The notes beneath the pieces are model-generated. The model was not told the origin of the DNA, did not search any database, and was given only the letters and a program-made list of their open reading frames with translations. Shown piece after piece: positions 36,250 to 45,070 of a stretch of DNA of 64,000 nucleotides (the first letter of the stretch is position 1; every line of letters begins with the position of its first letter). Source of the stretch: Natronobacterium haloterrestre (GTDB lineage: Archaea; Halobacteriota; Halobacteria; Halobacteriales; Natrialbaceae); the NCBI RefSeq assembly GCF_900112205.1, contig NZ_FOKW01000009.1:1-64000 (forward strand). The letters run 5' to 3'. A program made the position numbers and the translations under genes.

Positions 36250-37557
36250 TCAACTGACAGTACTGTCGGCGTCGACGTGCTCGTACTCGCGCTCGACCAG
36301 GATCTCCCGCAGGCCCTCCGCGAACTCCCAGACGTCCTCGAAGCCGGTGTACAGCGGTGCTGGACAGACCCGGATGACGTTCGGCGGGCGGAAGTCGACG
36401 ACGAGACCGCGGTCCCGCAGGGCTTCGCTGACTCGCTCCGCCTCGGGGTGGGTGATCGCCACGTGGCCGCCGCGCCGCTCGGGTTCTCGAGGCGTAGCGA
36501 CCGAACACCCCAGGTCCGCGAGGTTCCCGTCGACAAGCGAGATCAGGTACGACGTCAGCGCGAGCGATTTCTCCCGGATCGCGTCGATCCCGGCCTCGTG
36601 GACGACCTCGAGCGCCCCGGCAAGCGGCGCGGCGCTGAGGACCGGTACGGTCCCGATCTGCCACGCGCCGGCCGAGTCCGCGGGGGTGAACGTCTCGCGG
36701 AGTTCGAACTGGGTCTCCTTCTCGTGGCCCCACCAGCCCGCAAGCGCCGGGGTCGTCCCGTGGTGGCGCTCGTCGACGTAGAGGCCGGCGATCGCGCCGG
36801 GGCCGGCGTTGAGGTACTTGTAGCTACACCAGACCGCGAAGTCGACGCCGTGACTCGAGAGGTCGTGGGGGACGACGCCGACCGAGTGGGCGAGGTCGAA
36901 CCCCGCGAGTGCGCCGTGATCGTGGGCCGCCTCGGTGACCCGCTCGAGGTCGAGCAACTGACCGCTCCGGTAGAGCACCGAGGGCATGAACACGATGCCG
37001 ATGTCGTGTGCCTCGAGCGCGTCGACGACGTCGGCCTCGTCGATCGTTCGCCCGTCCCGGCTCTCGACGAGGTGGAGGTGCTCGTCGGGGTCGTAGCCGC
37101 GCTGGCGCAACTGCGCCCGGATCGCGTAGTGGTCCGTCGGGAAGTCGAGGTCGTTGACCAGGATCCCCGGCGGGCGATCCTCCAGCGCGTCCAAAAAGGT
37201 TCCCACCAGCGTGTGAATGTTGACCGTCGTCGAGTTCGCGACGACCACCTCGTCGGGATCGGCGCCGACCAGCGGCGCGAGATCCTCGCCCAGTGACTCG
37301 CCGTACCAGAACCAGGAACGGTCGGCCTCGGTCCACCCCTCGATGCCGAGTTCCCGCCACTCCTCGACCGCTCGATCGAGCGACGCCTCGGCGGCGTCCG
37401 AGATCGGCCCGAGCGAGTTGCCGTCCAGGTAGACCTCGCCGGGGACGTCGAACCGATCCCGGAACGCCGCGAGGGGGTCGGCGGCGTCTCGCTCCCGGGC
37501 GTAGTCGACGCCGTCGCCGTGCGTTCGGTCTCCGTCGAAACCGGAGTCGGGGTCCAT
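36250..37557 (-). CDS. kynU: kynureninase
   Basis: 435 aa from the ATG at 37557; upstream open frame is discarded. This PLP enzyme splits kynurenine to anthranilate and alanine. The N-terminal YLDGNSLGP, the middle VANSTTVNIHTLVG, GALAGFDLAHSVG and the PLP-lysine motif AVWCSYKYLNAGPG are all present. No tryptophan dioxygenase or other kynurenine-pathway genes lie nearby. Confidence 0.93.
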   Translation of the reverse strand: MDPDSGFDGDRTHGDGVDYARERDAADPLAAFRDRFDVPGEVYLDGNSLGPISDAAEASLDRAVEEWRELGIEGWTEADRSWFWYGESLGEDLAPLVGADPDEVVVANSTTVNIHTLVGTFLDALEDRPPGILVNDLDFPTDHYAIRAQLRQRGYDPDEHLHLVESRDGRTIDEADVVDALEAHDIGIVFMPSVLYRSGQLLDLERVTEAAHDHGALAGFDLAHSVGVVPHDLSSHGVDFAVWCSYKYLNAGPGAIAGLYVDERHHGTTPALAGWWGHEKETQFELRETFTPADSAGAWQIGTVPVLSAAPLAGALEVVHEAGIDAIREKSLALTSYLISLVDGNLADLGCSVATPREPERRGGHVAITHPEAERVSEALRDRGLVVDFRPPNVIRVCPAPLYTGFEDVWEFAEGLREILVEREYEHVDADSTVS

Positions 37558-37693
37558 GGGACACGGTTTGCCGGCGGCCACTGAAACGTTTCGGCGGCCC
37601 GCCCTCGAGTCCCCGTCGTCGGTCCGCCGCTCGAGCGGGGTCCGTCGCCGCCCAGCCGGTACCCCTAACTGACGGTCGCCACTGACGGAGGGT

Positions 37694-38659
37694 ATGGACG
37701 ACGCCGACGAGGCGACCGACGAGTTGGACCCGCAACTCGCCGACACCCTCCGGAACGGCCGGGTAGCCGACCTCCCCGCGTGGCACAGCATGTCCGTCGG
37801 CGAGGCGCGGCGACTCGAGGACGAGGTCTTCTCCGCGGGCGACGGGCCGGCCGTCGCGGCGGTCGAGGAGCGACGAATCGACGGTCCCGGCGGTGACCTC
37901 CCGGTGCGGATCTATTGGCCAGACGAGTCGACCGAAGGGGCGGACGACCGACTGCCGGCGCTGGTCTTCGCCCACGGCGGCGGCTGGGTGCTCGGCACGC
38001 TCGACTCCGCCGACGACCTCTGTCGCGAGTTCGCGACGCGGGTCGGTGCCGCGGCCATCTCGGTCGACTACCGCCTGGCACCCGAGCATCCGTTCCCCGC
38101 GGCAGCCGAGGACGTCCGGGCCGCCCTCGAGTGGGCCGACGAGGAGGCCGCCTCCCTCGGGATCGATCCCGACCGCCTGGGGGTCGCGGGGTCCAGCGCC
38201 GGGGCCGGACTCGCGGCTGCGGTCGCGCTCGAGACCCGGGACCGCGAGGTCTCGCCGGCCGTACAACTGCTCTGTTACCCGATCCTTGACCGCGATTTCG
38301 AGCGGCCGTCGTACCGCGAGCACGCCGACGCCGAGTTGCTCTCCCGGGCCGACATGGAGTGGTTCTGGGAGCGGTATCTCGCGGACCCGTCCGACGCCGC
38401 GGATCCGCGTGCGGCACCGTTGCGGGCCGATCCGGAGGCGCTCGAGGGTGCGCCGCCGGCCGTGATCGCGACCGCGGGCCACGACGTGCTTCGGTCCGAG
38501 GGCGTGGCCTACGCCGACCGGCTGCGAACGGCCGGCGTCGAGACGCGCCACTGTCACTACCCGTCGCTGGCCCACGGGTTCCTGAGCCTCACCGACGCCG
38601 TCGACCGCGCTGCGGTCGCGATGGACGAGGTGACCGACGCGGCCGCCGAACTGCTGTAA
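37694..38659 (+). CDS. alpha/beta hydrolase (hormone-sensitive lipase family esterase)
   Basis: 321 aa. Oxyanion motif HGGGWVLGTLDS (about 95), nucleophile GSSAGAGLAAAV (Ser near 168), acid in ATAGHDVLRSEG and His in SLAHGFLSL. This is the complete HSL/bacterial-esterase set. It is likely a carboxylesterase acting on short acyl esters. It is monocistronic and divergent from kynU. Confidence 0.9.
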   Translation: MDDADEATDELDPQLADTLRNGRVADLPAWHSMSVGEARRLEDEVFSAGDGPAVAAVEERRIDGPGGDLPVRIYWPDESTEGADDRLPALVFAHGGGWVLGTLDSADDLCREFATRVGAAAISVDYRLAPEHPFPAAAEDVRAALEWADEEAASLGIDPDRLGVAGSSAGAGLAAAVALETRDREVSPAVQLLCYPILDRDFERPSYREHADAELLSRADMEWFWERYLADPSDAADPRAAPLRADPEALEGAPPAVIATAGHDVLRSEGVAYADRLRTAGVETRHCHYPSLAHGFLSLTDAVDRAAVAMDEVTDAAAELL

Positions 38660-38916
38660 CATCGGGGGCAAATCCCTTCGTTCAGTGTGGGACACGAAAC
38701 TCGCGGTCAGTGGAGGGCAGGCAGTTACCGAAGCGGCTACCGGTATATTCGAAATATGTCAAAATCCGCCCGCTGAATGTCGGGGCTGTAGTCAGCACAC
38801 GTGGTGTTCTCTTCCGAATGGAACGATCGAGGCAACCGGTGAGTAACAATGCAGGTCAGTCAAATGGTTCTTTTAGTCTACGATAGGCTCTTGTTTATAT
38901 GAAGACGGTATTGCGT

Positions 38917-40245
38917 ATGAATCGCAGAGAACTGCTGGCTACCGTTTCTGTATCGCTGGCCGGGGTCGCTGGCTGTCTAAACGGAGAAGACGCTGGTCCG
39001 TTCGGCGAATCACCCGATAACGGAACGGCTGCCGAAGACGACGGCGAGGCGCCTGCCGGTAATGCTGTCCAGTGGACATACCAGACGGGCGGTTCGATAC
39101 GCAACCAGCCAACGCTTCAAGACGGTATCGTCTACCTCAGTGGCGGGACCAACGACAGAGCGAGAAGCACCAAGGAACACGTTCGGCCGGAGAGGAGCGA
39201 GAACGTCTATGCACTCACGGCGGATGCCGGTACCGAGCAGTGGCAGTATGAAGCACCAGCGGGGGTCGCGTCGTCTCCGATCGTCCGAGACGGAGTCTTC
39301 GTCGTCACCGGGTGGAGCGCTGGAACACACGGTATCGACCAGCAACTCGTCCGCCTCGATGACGGGTCGGAAACGTGGACGACGGAGGAACACGACCGAT
39401 ACCTCCATCTACTGGATAGTAGCGACGGGGCTGTTTACCTCGGCACCTCGGACGATGAATACGGAATCCAGGGAGAGGAACTATTCGCTATCCGGGCGAG
39501 CGACGGTGATCAGTACTGGTCTATCGAAACCGGAGACACGACGGATGCTACCATCTACGGTGACACTCTCTACTCCGTGGCAGGCGGTCGCCGAACGACA
39601 GCATTCGCCGTCGGTGACGGGGAAGAGCGCTGGCACCGGGACATGCGCCCGGGGACGGACGACGTTCGAGTATTCGACGACGCCTTGTATCTGATATCCG
39701 AACAGGAGAACGAGAACGGGAATTATCCGGTCGTTGCGGTGAGTGCAGGGGACGGAAGTGAGCGGTGGCGGTTTTCGGTCCCCGTTGACGAACCGTTCGT
39801 CCCGACTGGCGCAGTCGCCTCGGGTGATACGGTGTACATCACCGAGTACGGTGGCTGGCTGTTCGGGGTCGACCGTGCCGACGGAAGCGAAAGTTGGCGG
39901 TACTCTGTCGGCAGCGATACGAGAGATCCGCCGGTTGTCGTGGACGATATGGTCTACTTGGCCAGTAAGAATGGGGGAGTCCACGCAGTCGATGCAACGA
40001 CTGGGGATCGGGAGTGGAGGCGAACGGTACCCGGACAAGTCAGGATCGTGGCTGGCAATCAACAGGGAGTCATCGTCCGGGGTGGGAAAGAAGAGGGAAT
40101 GCAGCATCTCCGTGCGTATGCACCGGACGGCACCGAGCGGTGGTCGTTCTCGCATCCGGACTATTTGACGCGACCTGCCGTGGACGGGACGCGGGCGATC
40201 GTCGGGACGCGGTCGGGATACGTGGCCGCGCTGGCAGAGCAGTAA
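38917..40245 (+). CDS. PQQ-like beta-propeller lipoprotein
   Basis: 442 aa from the ATG at 38917, which gives the compact lipoprotein signal MNRRELLATVSVSLAGVAGC. The ATG at 38899 is an alternative. The mature protein contains repeated outer strands of PQQ/WD-like blades (VYALTADAGTEQWQYEAP, LFGVDRADGSESWRYSV, VHAVDATTGDREWRRTVP). They form a beta-propeller of probably 7-8 blades on the cell surface. The motifs for binding PQQ are not obvious, so a scaffold role (BamB-like) is as likely as an enzyme. The GC content looks lower than that of its neighbours. Confidence 0.8.
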   Translation: MNRRELLATVSVSLAGVAGCLNGEDAGPFGESPDNGTAAEDDGEAPAGNAVQWTYQTGGSIRNQPTLQDGIVYLSGGTNDRARSTKEHVRPERSENVYALTADAGTEQWQYEAPAGVASSPIVRDGVFVVTGWSAGTHGIDQQLVRLDDGSETWTTEEHDRYLHLLDSSDGAVYLGTSDDEYGIQGEELFAIRASDGDQYWSIETGDTTDATIYGDTLYSVAGGRRTTAFAVGDGEERWHRDMRPGTDDVRVFDDALYLISEQENENGNYPVVAVSAGDGSERWRFSVPVDEPFVPTGAVASGDTVYITEYGGWLFGVDRADGSESWRYSVGSDTRDPPVVVDDMVYLASKNGGVHAVDATTGDREWRRTVPGQVRIVAGNQQGVIVRGGKEEGMQHLRAYAPDGTERWSFSHPDYLTRPAVDGTRAIVGTRSGYVAALAEQ

Positions 40246-40485
40246 CCGCTGGTCCGATGGTAGCTGTTTCTCCGGATTGAGAACGTCGAACTACCTCTGG
40301 GGTGTGCTGGTGACGCCGTTCAGTTGGACCTGCAAGATACGCGCGCTACGTTCAGCACGACACGAACTTCGATTTCACCTGGTAGAACGCTCGCTGGTCG
40401 ACGAGCACACGTGGTCACCGAATCGTCCGTTTCAGTTCCGGGTGTGGGGCTGAACGAAGAAATCGTACTCCCCACTGGTAACGAG

Positions 40486-40818
40486 TCAGTCGTCGGTCTC
40501 GAAGTACAGGTCGGCGTGGGCCTCGCAACCGGGATTGAACGCCGCGTCACACGACGGACAGCGGTAGTCTCCCTCGAGGTACTCCGGGACGCCGAACTCG
40601 CTCCGGCAGACGCCACAGAGCACCGAGGATTCGTCGAACCGCGCTCGAGGCCACGGCACCGCCTCGTGGTCGGCGACCTCCTCGTGACAGCGAAAGCAGG
40701 GGTAGTACGTCTCGCAGCAGGCGAACTTGAACGCGACGACGTCGCGGTCGGTGTGGTAGTGGGCACACCGGGTGTCGGGATCGACGTCGACGCCGCGGAC
40801 GGGAGTGCGTTCGGACAC
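40486..40818 (-). CDS. CHY zinc-finger protein
   Basis: 110 aa from a GTG at 40818. The CHY motif begins CAHYHTDRDVVAFKFACC, with further Cys/His pairs CFRCHEEVADHE, CGVC and CPSC. Together they would bind several zinc ions. The upstream open frame is Arg/Ser rich and discarded. The family also occurs in eukaryotic RING proteins; the archaeal role is unknown. Confidence 0.8.
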   Translation of the reverse strand: MSERTPVRGVDVDPDTRCAHYHTDRDVVAFKFACCETYYPCFRCHEEVADHEAVPWPRARFDESSVLCGVCRSEFGVPEYLEGDYRCPSCDAAFNPGCEAHADLYFETDD

Positions 40819-40888
40819 GGTCGTCGGTCGAAGCGACGAGCGGCCGGTTCTTCGAAGTTGGGGTTCGGTCGAGTCAGTGTCCGCCCGA

Positions 40889-41485
40889 TCAGCGGAGCCC
40901 GATTCCCGCCGAACCGCCAAGGACGCCGACGACGATCGTGCCGTCCCGGTGTACGGAAATCCCGTATCCGAGCAGGTTCAGTTCGAGAACCACGTCGTCG
41001 GGGACCCCGCCGTCGCTTTTCATCGCGTCGTCGACCGAAAAGGTGAGTGCTTCGACCGATGGCTCCGTCACCGAGACGACCTCGAGCGTTTCTTCGGGCA
41101 CGTCCACGACCGAGCCGTCGACGGTGAAGGCGAGTATCGCCGGTCTCGGGTCCGTCGCCTCCGTCGGATCCGCTATCGACGACTGGCAGTCGTCGAGGCC
41201 TCGAGAGAGGTCCTCTACGCCCGGCGGTTCGATGCCCACGTCGGTCGACGAGAGTCGAAGCGACGCCTTCCCCGTGAGATCGATTTCGACCGTCGTCGTC
41301 TCGTCGACTGATAGCCGAATCCGGGACGGCTCGAGGCTCTGGCCCTCGAACCGACCGAGTAGCTGTTCGGTCATCGACACCATTCCCTCGATCGTAAACC
41401 CGATACGATCCGGCGGGACCGGTTCGATGTGGTCTTCGACGATCCGGACACCCTGATTTTCGTCGATCGCTACAGTGACGCTCAT
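40889..41485 (-). CDS. hypothetical protein next to the gas vesicle cluster
   Basis: 198 aa from the ATG at 41485. It is acidic, mostly beta, with repeated short strands (RIRLSVDETTTVEIDLTGKA, AILAFTVDGSVVDVPEETLE) and a Gly-rich C-terminus TIVVGVLGGSAGIGLR. No family was recognised. It is on the same strand as gvpA-N-O, 145 nt beyond gvpO, so read-through from the gvp arm is possible. Confidence 0.65.
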   Translation of the reverse strand: MSVTVAIDENQGVRIVEDHIEPVPPDRIGFTIEGMVSMTEQLLGRFEGQSLEPSRIRLSVDETTTVEIDLTGKASLRLSSTDVGIEPPGVEDLSRGLDDCQSSIADPTEATDPRPAILAFTVDGSVVDVPEETLEVVSVTEPSVEALTFSVDDAMKSDGGVPDDVVLELNLLGYGISVHRDGTIVVGVLGGSAGIGLR

Positions 41486-41630
41486 GACTGCTTCCACCGA
41501 CGGGACGCAGGAGCGAAATAGCTAGGCAGGAAGCAGAAGGCCCCGACCTGACCCGTCCGGATCGATCGCTGGAACGGAGTTTACACGAGGGACTACACGG
41601 ACGAGAGCGACCGCGAGCGGCTCTCGCCTG

Positions 41631-42197
41631 TCACTCGAACGCTGCCGTGTCGCCGCGCCGGTAGCGATCGAGCCGTCGATACCCGTGTACGACGGCGTTC
41701 TCGTCGAGTTCGATCTCGTAGCGGCCGATGATGTCCTGCGTGTCGGGGACCGACCGCCGCTCGACGACCTCGACGACCGCGCGCCAGCCGTCGTCGGTCG
41801 GCGCGATCTCGCTGACCGCGTCGAACTCCCGCCCGATGAGTTCCCCGGCGGTCGACTGGACGGTGCGCCGAACGGCGAGGACGCCCTCGATCTCGTCGTG
41901 ATCGGTGTCGACGTCGGCCTCTACCGATTCGGGGTCGGTCTTCTCCTCGGCCGTCATGTCGGGGCCGAGTTCGCGACTCCGGGATTCGGATTCGCCGCCA
42001 TCGGCTCCTCCGTCTCCCTCTCGCTCCTGTTGTGCCTGTTCCTCCTCCTCGATCGCTTGACTGTCGCTCACGGTTGGATCACTCTCGTCGTGTTGGAAGC
42101 AGAAGCCGTCCTCGGTGGCCGGCCGCGAGCACCGCTCGCCGTCCTCGGTGAGTGCCTTGCATCGGTCGGTCGGCTCCTGTTGATCGGCTTCGGCCAT
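41631..42197 (-). CDS. gvpO: gas vesicle protein GvpO with N-terminal zinc-finger motif
   Basis: 188 aa. The C-terminal half (about 95-188, GVLAVRRTVQSTAGELIGRE with DGWRAVVEVVERRSVPDTQD and IIGRYEIELDENAVVHGYRR) is the GvpO domain, essential for gas vesicle formation in Halobacterium. The N-terminus carries Cys13, Cys23, Cys33 and His36 (KALTEDGERCSRPATEDGFC), a small zinc-knuckle pattern also found outside gas vesicle proteins. An acidic linker joins the two. It is the last gene of the gvpA-N-O arm. Confidence 0.88.
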   Translation of the reverse strand: MAEADQQEPTDRCKALTEDGERCSRPATEDGFCFQHDESDPTVSDSQAIEEEEQAQQEREGDGGADGGESESRSRELGPDMTAEEKTDPESVEADVDTDHDEIEGVLAVRRTVQSTAGELIGREFDAVSEIAPTDDGWRAVVEVVERRSVPDTQDIIGRYEIELDENAVVHGYRRLDRYRRGDTAAFE

Positions 42198-42298
42198 GGG
42201 TGCGGTGTCCGCTCGTTTCCTGTGGGTTCGTGCTCGAGTTTCGCAGTGTGTGTTCGCTGCGGTTCGGTGGGGTTCGTCCCGGTTTCGCCTCGGTTTCG

Positions 42299-43372
42299 TT
42301 ACGAGATCGCGTCGGCGATGCTCGTTCGCAGATCCTCGACGTCCCTGGCTCTCGCGTCGTCCTCGTCGCCGTCGCCGTCGCGCTCGCCGGCCACCTTCGG
42401 CGCGAGGACGTCGGTGAACACCGTCGTCAGCAAGTCGTCGTCGAGGGTCGTCCCGTCTTCCGTCTCCCTGTCGTCGAAGACCGAAAGCCCCCTCGCCGCC
42501 GTAATCGCGGCCCGCGTACCGACGACGACCTCGAGGTCGTCCCGGAGCGTGCGGGTCGTCTCGACGACGGTCTCGACGACCTCGTCGGGGAGGTCGACGT
42601 GGGCCCGGACGATCTCGCGTTCGGTTTCGGCGTCGTAGTAGTCGACGCGGACGCCGACGAACCGGTCGAGCAGGGCGTCCTGTTGCCGGTGGACGCCCGC
42701 GTATTCGACGTCGTTCGAGGTGACGATCGCCCGGAACTCGGGGTGGACGTCGATCGTACGATCCTCGCCGCGCTTGCCCGGCCGCTCGAGGACGCCCTCC
42801 TCGAAGACCGACAGCAGGACGTTGTGGGCTGCGGGGTCGCTGCGCGAGAACTCGTTGTAGACGAGCGTCGCGCCTTCCCGTACCGCCACGGAGAGGGGGT
42901 TATCGACCCATCGCTCGCGGACGATCTCGGTCTGCTTGCTGACGCCGCCCACGAACCGGTCGTCCTCCTTGTAGCGCTCGCCGCCCGCGTGGTCGCCGAC
43001 GAGCGCGGCCGTGTCGACGGATTCGTCGCCGTTGAGCCAGACGACCGGCCGGCCGCGCTCGGCGGCGGCCGACAGCGCAAGCGCGGTCTTCCCGCAGCCG
43101 GTGGGGCCGATCAGATGAACCGGCTGATCGGCCTCGAGCCAGCCCGTGATGCGACCGCGAAGCGACTCGACGGCGTCGGTCTCGACGAACGGCTGGGGGA
43201 CGACCTCCCGCGGATCTTCCAGGGGTGAGTCGCCCGAGTCGCCGTTTCGCTTCCCGGTCGACGACGCCTTCCGCGCGAGTTCTTTCTTCGCTTTCCGACT
43301 CGCCTTCCCGGAGCGGTCGCTCCTGATCTTGCGGCCCCGGACCTTGCGCTTGCGCGAGGAGTCCTCCGCCAT
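42299..43372 (-). CDS. gvpN: gas vesicle ATPase GvpN
   Basis: 357 aa, MoxR-type AAA+ ATPase. A basic N-terminal extension (1-45) precedes Walker A IGPTGCGKTA (about 88-97). Walker B and sensor regions follow (LVYNEFSRSDPAAHNVLLSV, FRAIVTSNDVEYAGVHRQQD), with an arginine-finger segment LLDRFVGVRVDYY. GvpN helps gas vesicles enlarge. It starts 5 nt after gvpA and gvpC is missing between them. Confidence 0.93.
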   Translation of the reverse strand: MAEDSSRKRKVRGRKIRSDRSGKASRKAKKELARKASSTGKRNGDSGDSPLEDPREVVPQPFVETDAVESLRGRITGWLEADQPVHLIGPTGCGKTALALSAAAERGRPVVWLNGDESVDTAALVGDHAGGERYKEDDRFVGGVSKQTEIVRERWVDNPLSVAVREGATLVYNEFSRSDPAAHNVLLSVFEEGVLERPGKRGEDRTIDVHPEFRAIVTSNDVEYAGVHRQQDALLDRFVGVRVDYYDAETEREIVRAHVDLPDEVVETVVETTRTLRDDLEVVVGTRAAITAARGLSVFDDRETEDGTTLDDDLLTTVFTDVLAPKVAGERDGDGDEDDARARDVEDLRTSIADAIS

Positions 43373-43377
43373 GTGGA

Positions 43378-43665
43378 TTACTCGGTGGCCGACTGAGGCG
43401 ACGATTCCGGCCGCGGCTCGACCTCGAGCTCCTCGAGTTCCTCGAGGTCGCCCTCCGCGGTGGCTTGCTCAATTTTTGCGATCTCCTCCGCGTAGTGCAG
43501 GAAGGTGTCGACGGAGGCCACGACTACGCGCGCCTCGATGGTCAGCAGTTCGATCCCGACGACGGATACCCGCGCCCAGACGTCGATGACGACGCCCTTG
43601 TCGAGTATGCGGTCGAGGACTTCGGCGAGACTCGAGGAGTCGGGTCGTCGTTGTGGTTGTGCCAT
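43378..43665 (-). CDS. gvpA: major gas vesicle structural protein GvpA
   Basis: 95 aa from the ATG at 43665. The amphipathic core [20 protein letters not shown], then [20 protein letters not shown] and [12 protein letters not shown] matches the rib-forming GvpA fold. The C-terminal 30 residues are Glu rich, longer than in many GvpA proteins. It is the first gene of the minus-strand arm and should be the most highly expressed gene of the cluster. Confidence 0.95.
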   Translation of the reverse strand: MAQPQRRPDSSSLAEVLDRILDKGVVIDVWARVSVVGIELLTIEARVVVASVDTFLHYAEEIAKIEQATAEGDLEELEELEVEPRPESSPQSATE

Positions 43666-44040
43666 AGACAACAAGCCGTTCACGACGCCCTCGTAACACG
43701 GCTGTCGCTGCGACTGCAAGCCGGGTGAGGGCCCCGTGATTCCGGCGGACTGGCCCTTCGTAGGCGCTCGATGGGGCTATCACGGCCCCGCCAGGGCTGC
43801 TACTGCAAGCACCACGGTAACGCGTCGAGGTCCCGAACGTCGCGTGACGAGACTCTCGAGTTCGAGTATCGACGGGTGTCCGGCGGCGGACTCCGCCGTC
43901 GGTCGCCGCCAGCGTCGTTGCATCCGCTCGCTCGAGGTGATCCGACCTCCCATGATACGTTCACGTCCACGGACGCGATGCGGTTGCCGAACGGTCACGC
44001 TACCCCGTAATCGATGCCGGCGACGGAGCGTGATTCGCCG
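43666..44040. other. divergent control region between gvpA and gvpF
   Basis: 375 nt without a convincing gene. In other haloarchaea this is where the gvpA and gvpD promoters face each other and GvpE binds; gvpD and gvpE are absent here. Only weak TATA-like sequences are seen (for gvpA, TGTTACGA at about 43691-43698 on the minus strand). Two related segments containing CCGTGAT face each other near 43733 and 43779. No CRISPR, tRNA or IS was seen. Confidence 0.55.
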
Positions 44041-44676
44041 ATGACGAGCAACCGCTACGTCTACGGGATCGTCGACGGCGACCCGGTCGAGTTCGAGACC
44101 GACGCCGTCGCCGGTGCCGACCAGGTCTATACGATCTCCCATCGCCGACTCGGGGCCGTCGTCTCCGACATCGACACGACCGACCCCGAGGAGACCGACG
44201 AGGACGCCCAGCGCCACGACGACGTCCTCCGGGAGATCATGGACGAGCGCGAGCGGGCGATCGTGCCGATGCAGTTCGGCATGTCCTTCGAGAGCGATCG
44301 GACGCTGAAGAACGTCCTTCGCGGGGCGCGGCCCGCGTTCCGGCGCGCGATGAACGACATCGAGGGCCGGATCGAACTCGGCCTCAAGATCGTTCGGGAG
44401 GAGGACGCCGACGTGGACGACGAGGCGATCGAAGCGGCCGTCGACGACGAACTCGAGCCGATAGCGGCCCAGTCCGTACCGAACGACCTGTTCAGCGATC
44501 GACTCGTGCTCAACCGGTCGTACCTCGTGGACCGCGAGGACCGCGAGGCCTTCGACGAGGCGGTCGCGCGACTCGAGGGCGACGAGGCTCACGATCACGA
44601 GGACCTGACGTTTCGCTACACCGGCCCGTTCGCACCGTACAGCTTCGTGGACGTCGAGATCGGAGCCCAGAGGTAA
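44041..44676 (+). CDS. gvpF: gas vesicle protein GvpF
   Basis: 211 aa from the ATG at 44041 (MTSNRYVYGIVDGDPVEFET). GvpF/L-family fold: N-terminal YVYGIV strand, HDDVLREIMDERERAIVPMQ and FGMSFESDRTLKNVL in the middle, and the C-terminal FRYTGPFAPYSFVDVE signature. It is a minor, essential assembly protein thought to recruit GvpA. First gene of the plus-strand arm. Confidence 0.93.
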   Translation: MTSNRYVYGIVDGDPVEFETDAVAGADQVYTISHRRLGAVVSDIDTTDPEETDEDAQRHDDVLREIMDERERAIVPMQFGMSFESDRTLKNVLRGARPAFRRAMNDIEGRIELGLKIVREEDADVDDEAIEAAVDDELEPIAAQSVPNDLFSDRLVLNRSYLVDREDREAFDEAVARLEGDEAHDHEDLTFRYTGPFAPYSFVDVEIGAQR

Positions 44677-44684
44677 CGCTACCC

Positions 44685-44939
44685 ATGTTCGTCCTCGACG
44701 ACCTCCTGTTCCGGCCGATCGTCGGCATCGTGGACACGCTACACACCATGGCGCTGAACGAACTGTACGACCTCGAGGCGCTGGAAGACGAACTCAAGGA
44801 GAACCAGTTGCTGTACGAGATCGGCGAGCGCTCCGAGGAGGAGTACCGCCGGCGCAAGGAGGAACTCGAGGCCGAGATCGAGATCGCACAGGAAGTCCAC
44901 GAACGACTCTCGAGCGGGCGTGTCGAGGTGAAGTCCTGA
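44685..44939 (+). CDS. gvpG: gas vesicle protein GvpG
   Basis: 84 aa. The short N-terminal segment FVLDDLLFRPIVGIVDTLHT is followed by a long charged helix with EEYRRRKEELEAEIEIAQEV. This is typical of GvpG. It starts 8 nt after gvpF. Essential in Halobacterium. Confidence 0.93.
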   Translation: MFVLDDLLFRPIVGIVDTLHTMALNELYDLEALEDELKENQLLYEIGERSEEEYRRRKEELEAEIEIAQEVHERLSSGRVEVKS

Positions 44940-44953
44940 GTCCTGAGTCCTGA
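44933..44953 (+). repeat. 7-bp tandem repeat over the gvpG stop codon
   Basis: GTCCTGA occurs three times in exact tandem. The first copy includes the gvpG TGA. Confidence 0.75.
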
Positions 44954-45000
44954 CGCGCTCGCGTGACCGCCCGTGGTGCGGACGCGACGATTTCAACGAT

Positions 45001-45028
45001 CACCGACCAACGACCACCGACCAACGAG
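45001..45028 (+). repeat. 14-bp direct repeat between gvpG and gvpH
   Basis: CACCGACCAACGAS is present twice in tandem in the 131-nt spacer, about 45 nt before gvpH. Confidence 0.7.
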
Positions 45029-45070
45029 CAACCTCGACGACTCCCCGCTCCCGACCACCCTCACCCAACA

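Noticed and set aside
40819-40920. Extension of the CHY zinc-finger gene
   Set aside because: Low-complexity Arg/Ser residues; the GTG at 40818 starts the conserved region.
43373-43377. A gvpC gene between gvpA and gvpN
   Set aside because: Only 5 nt separate the two genes.
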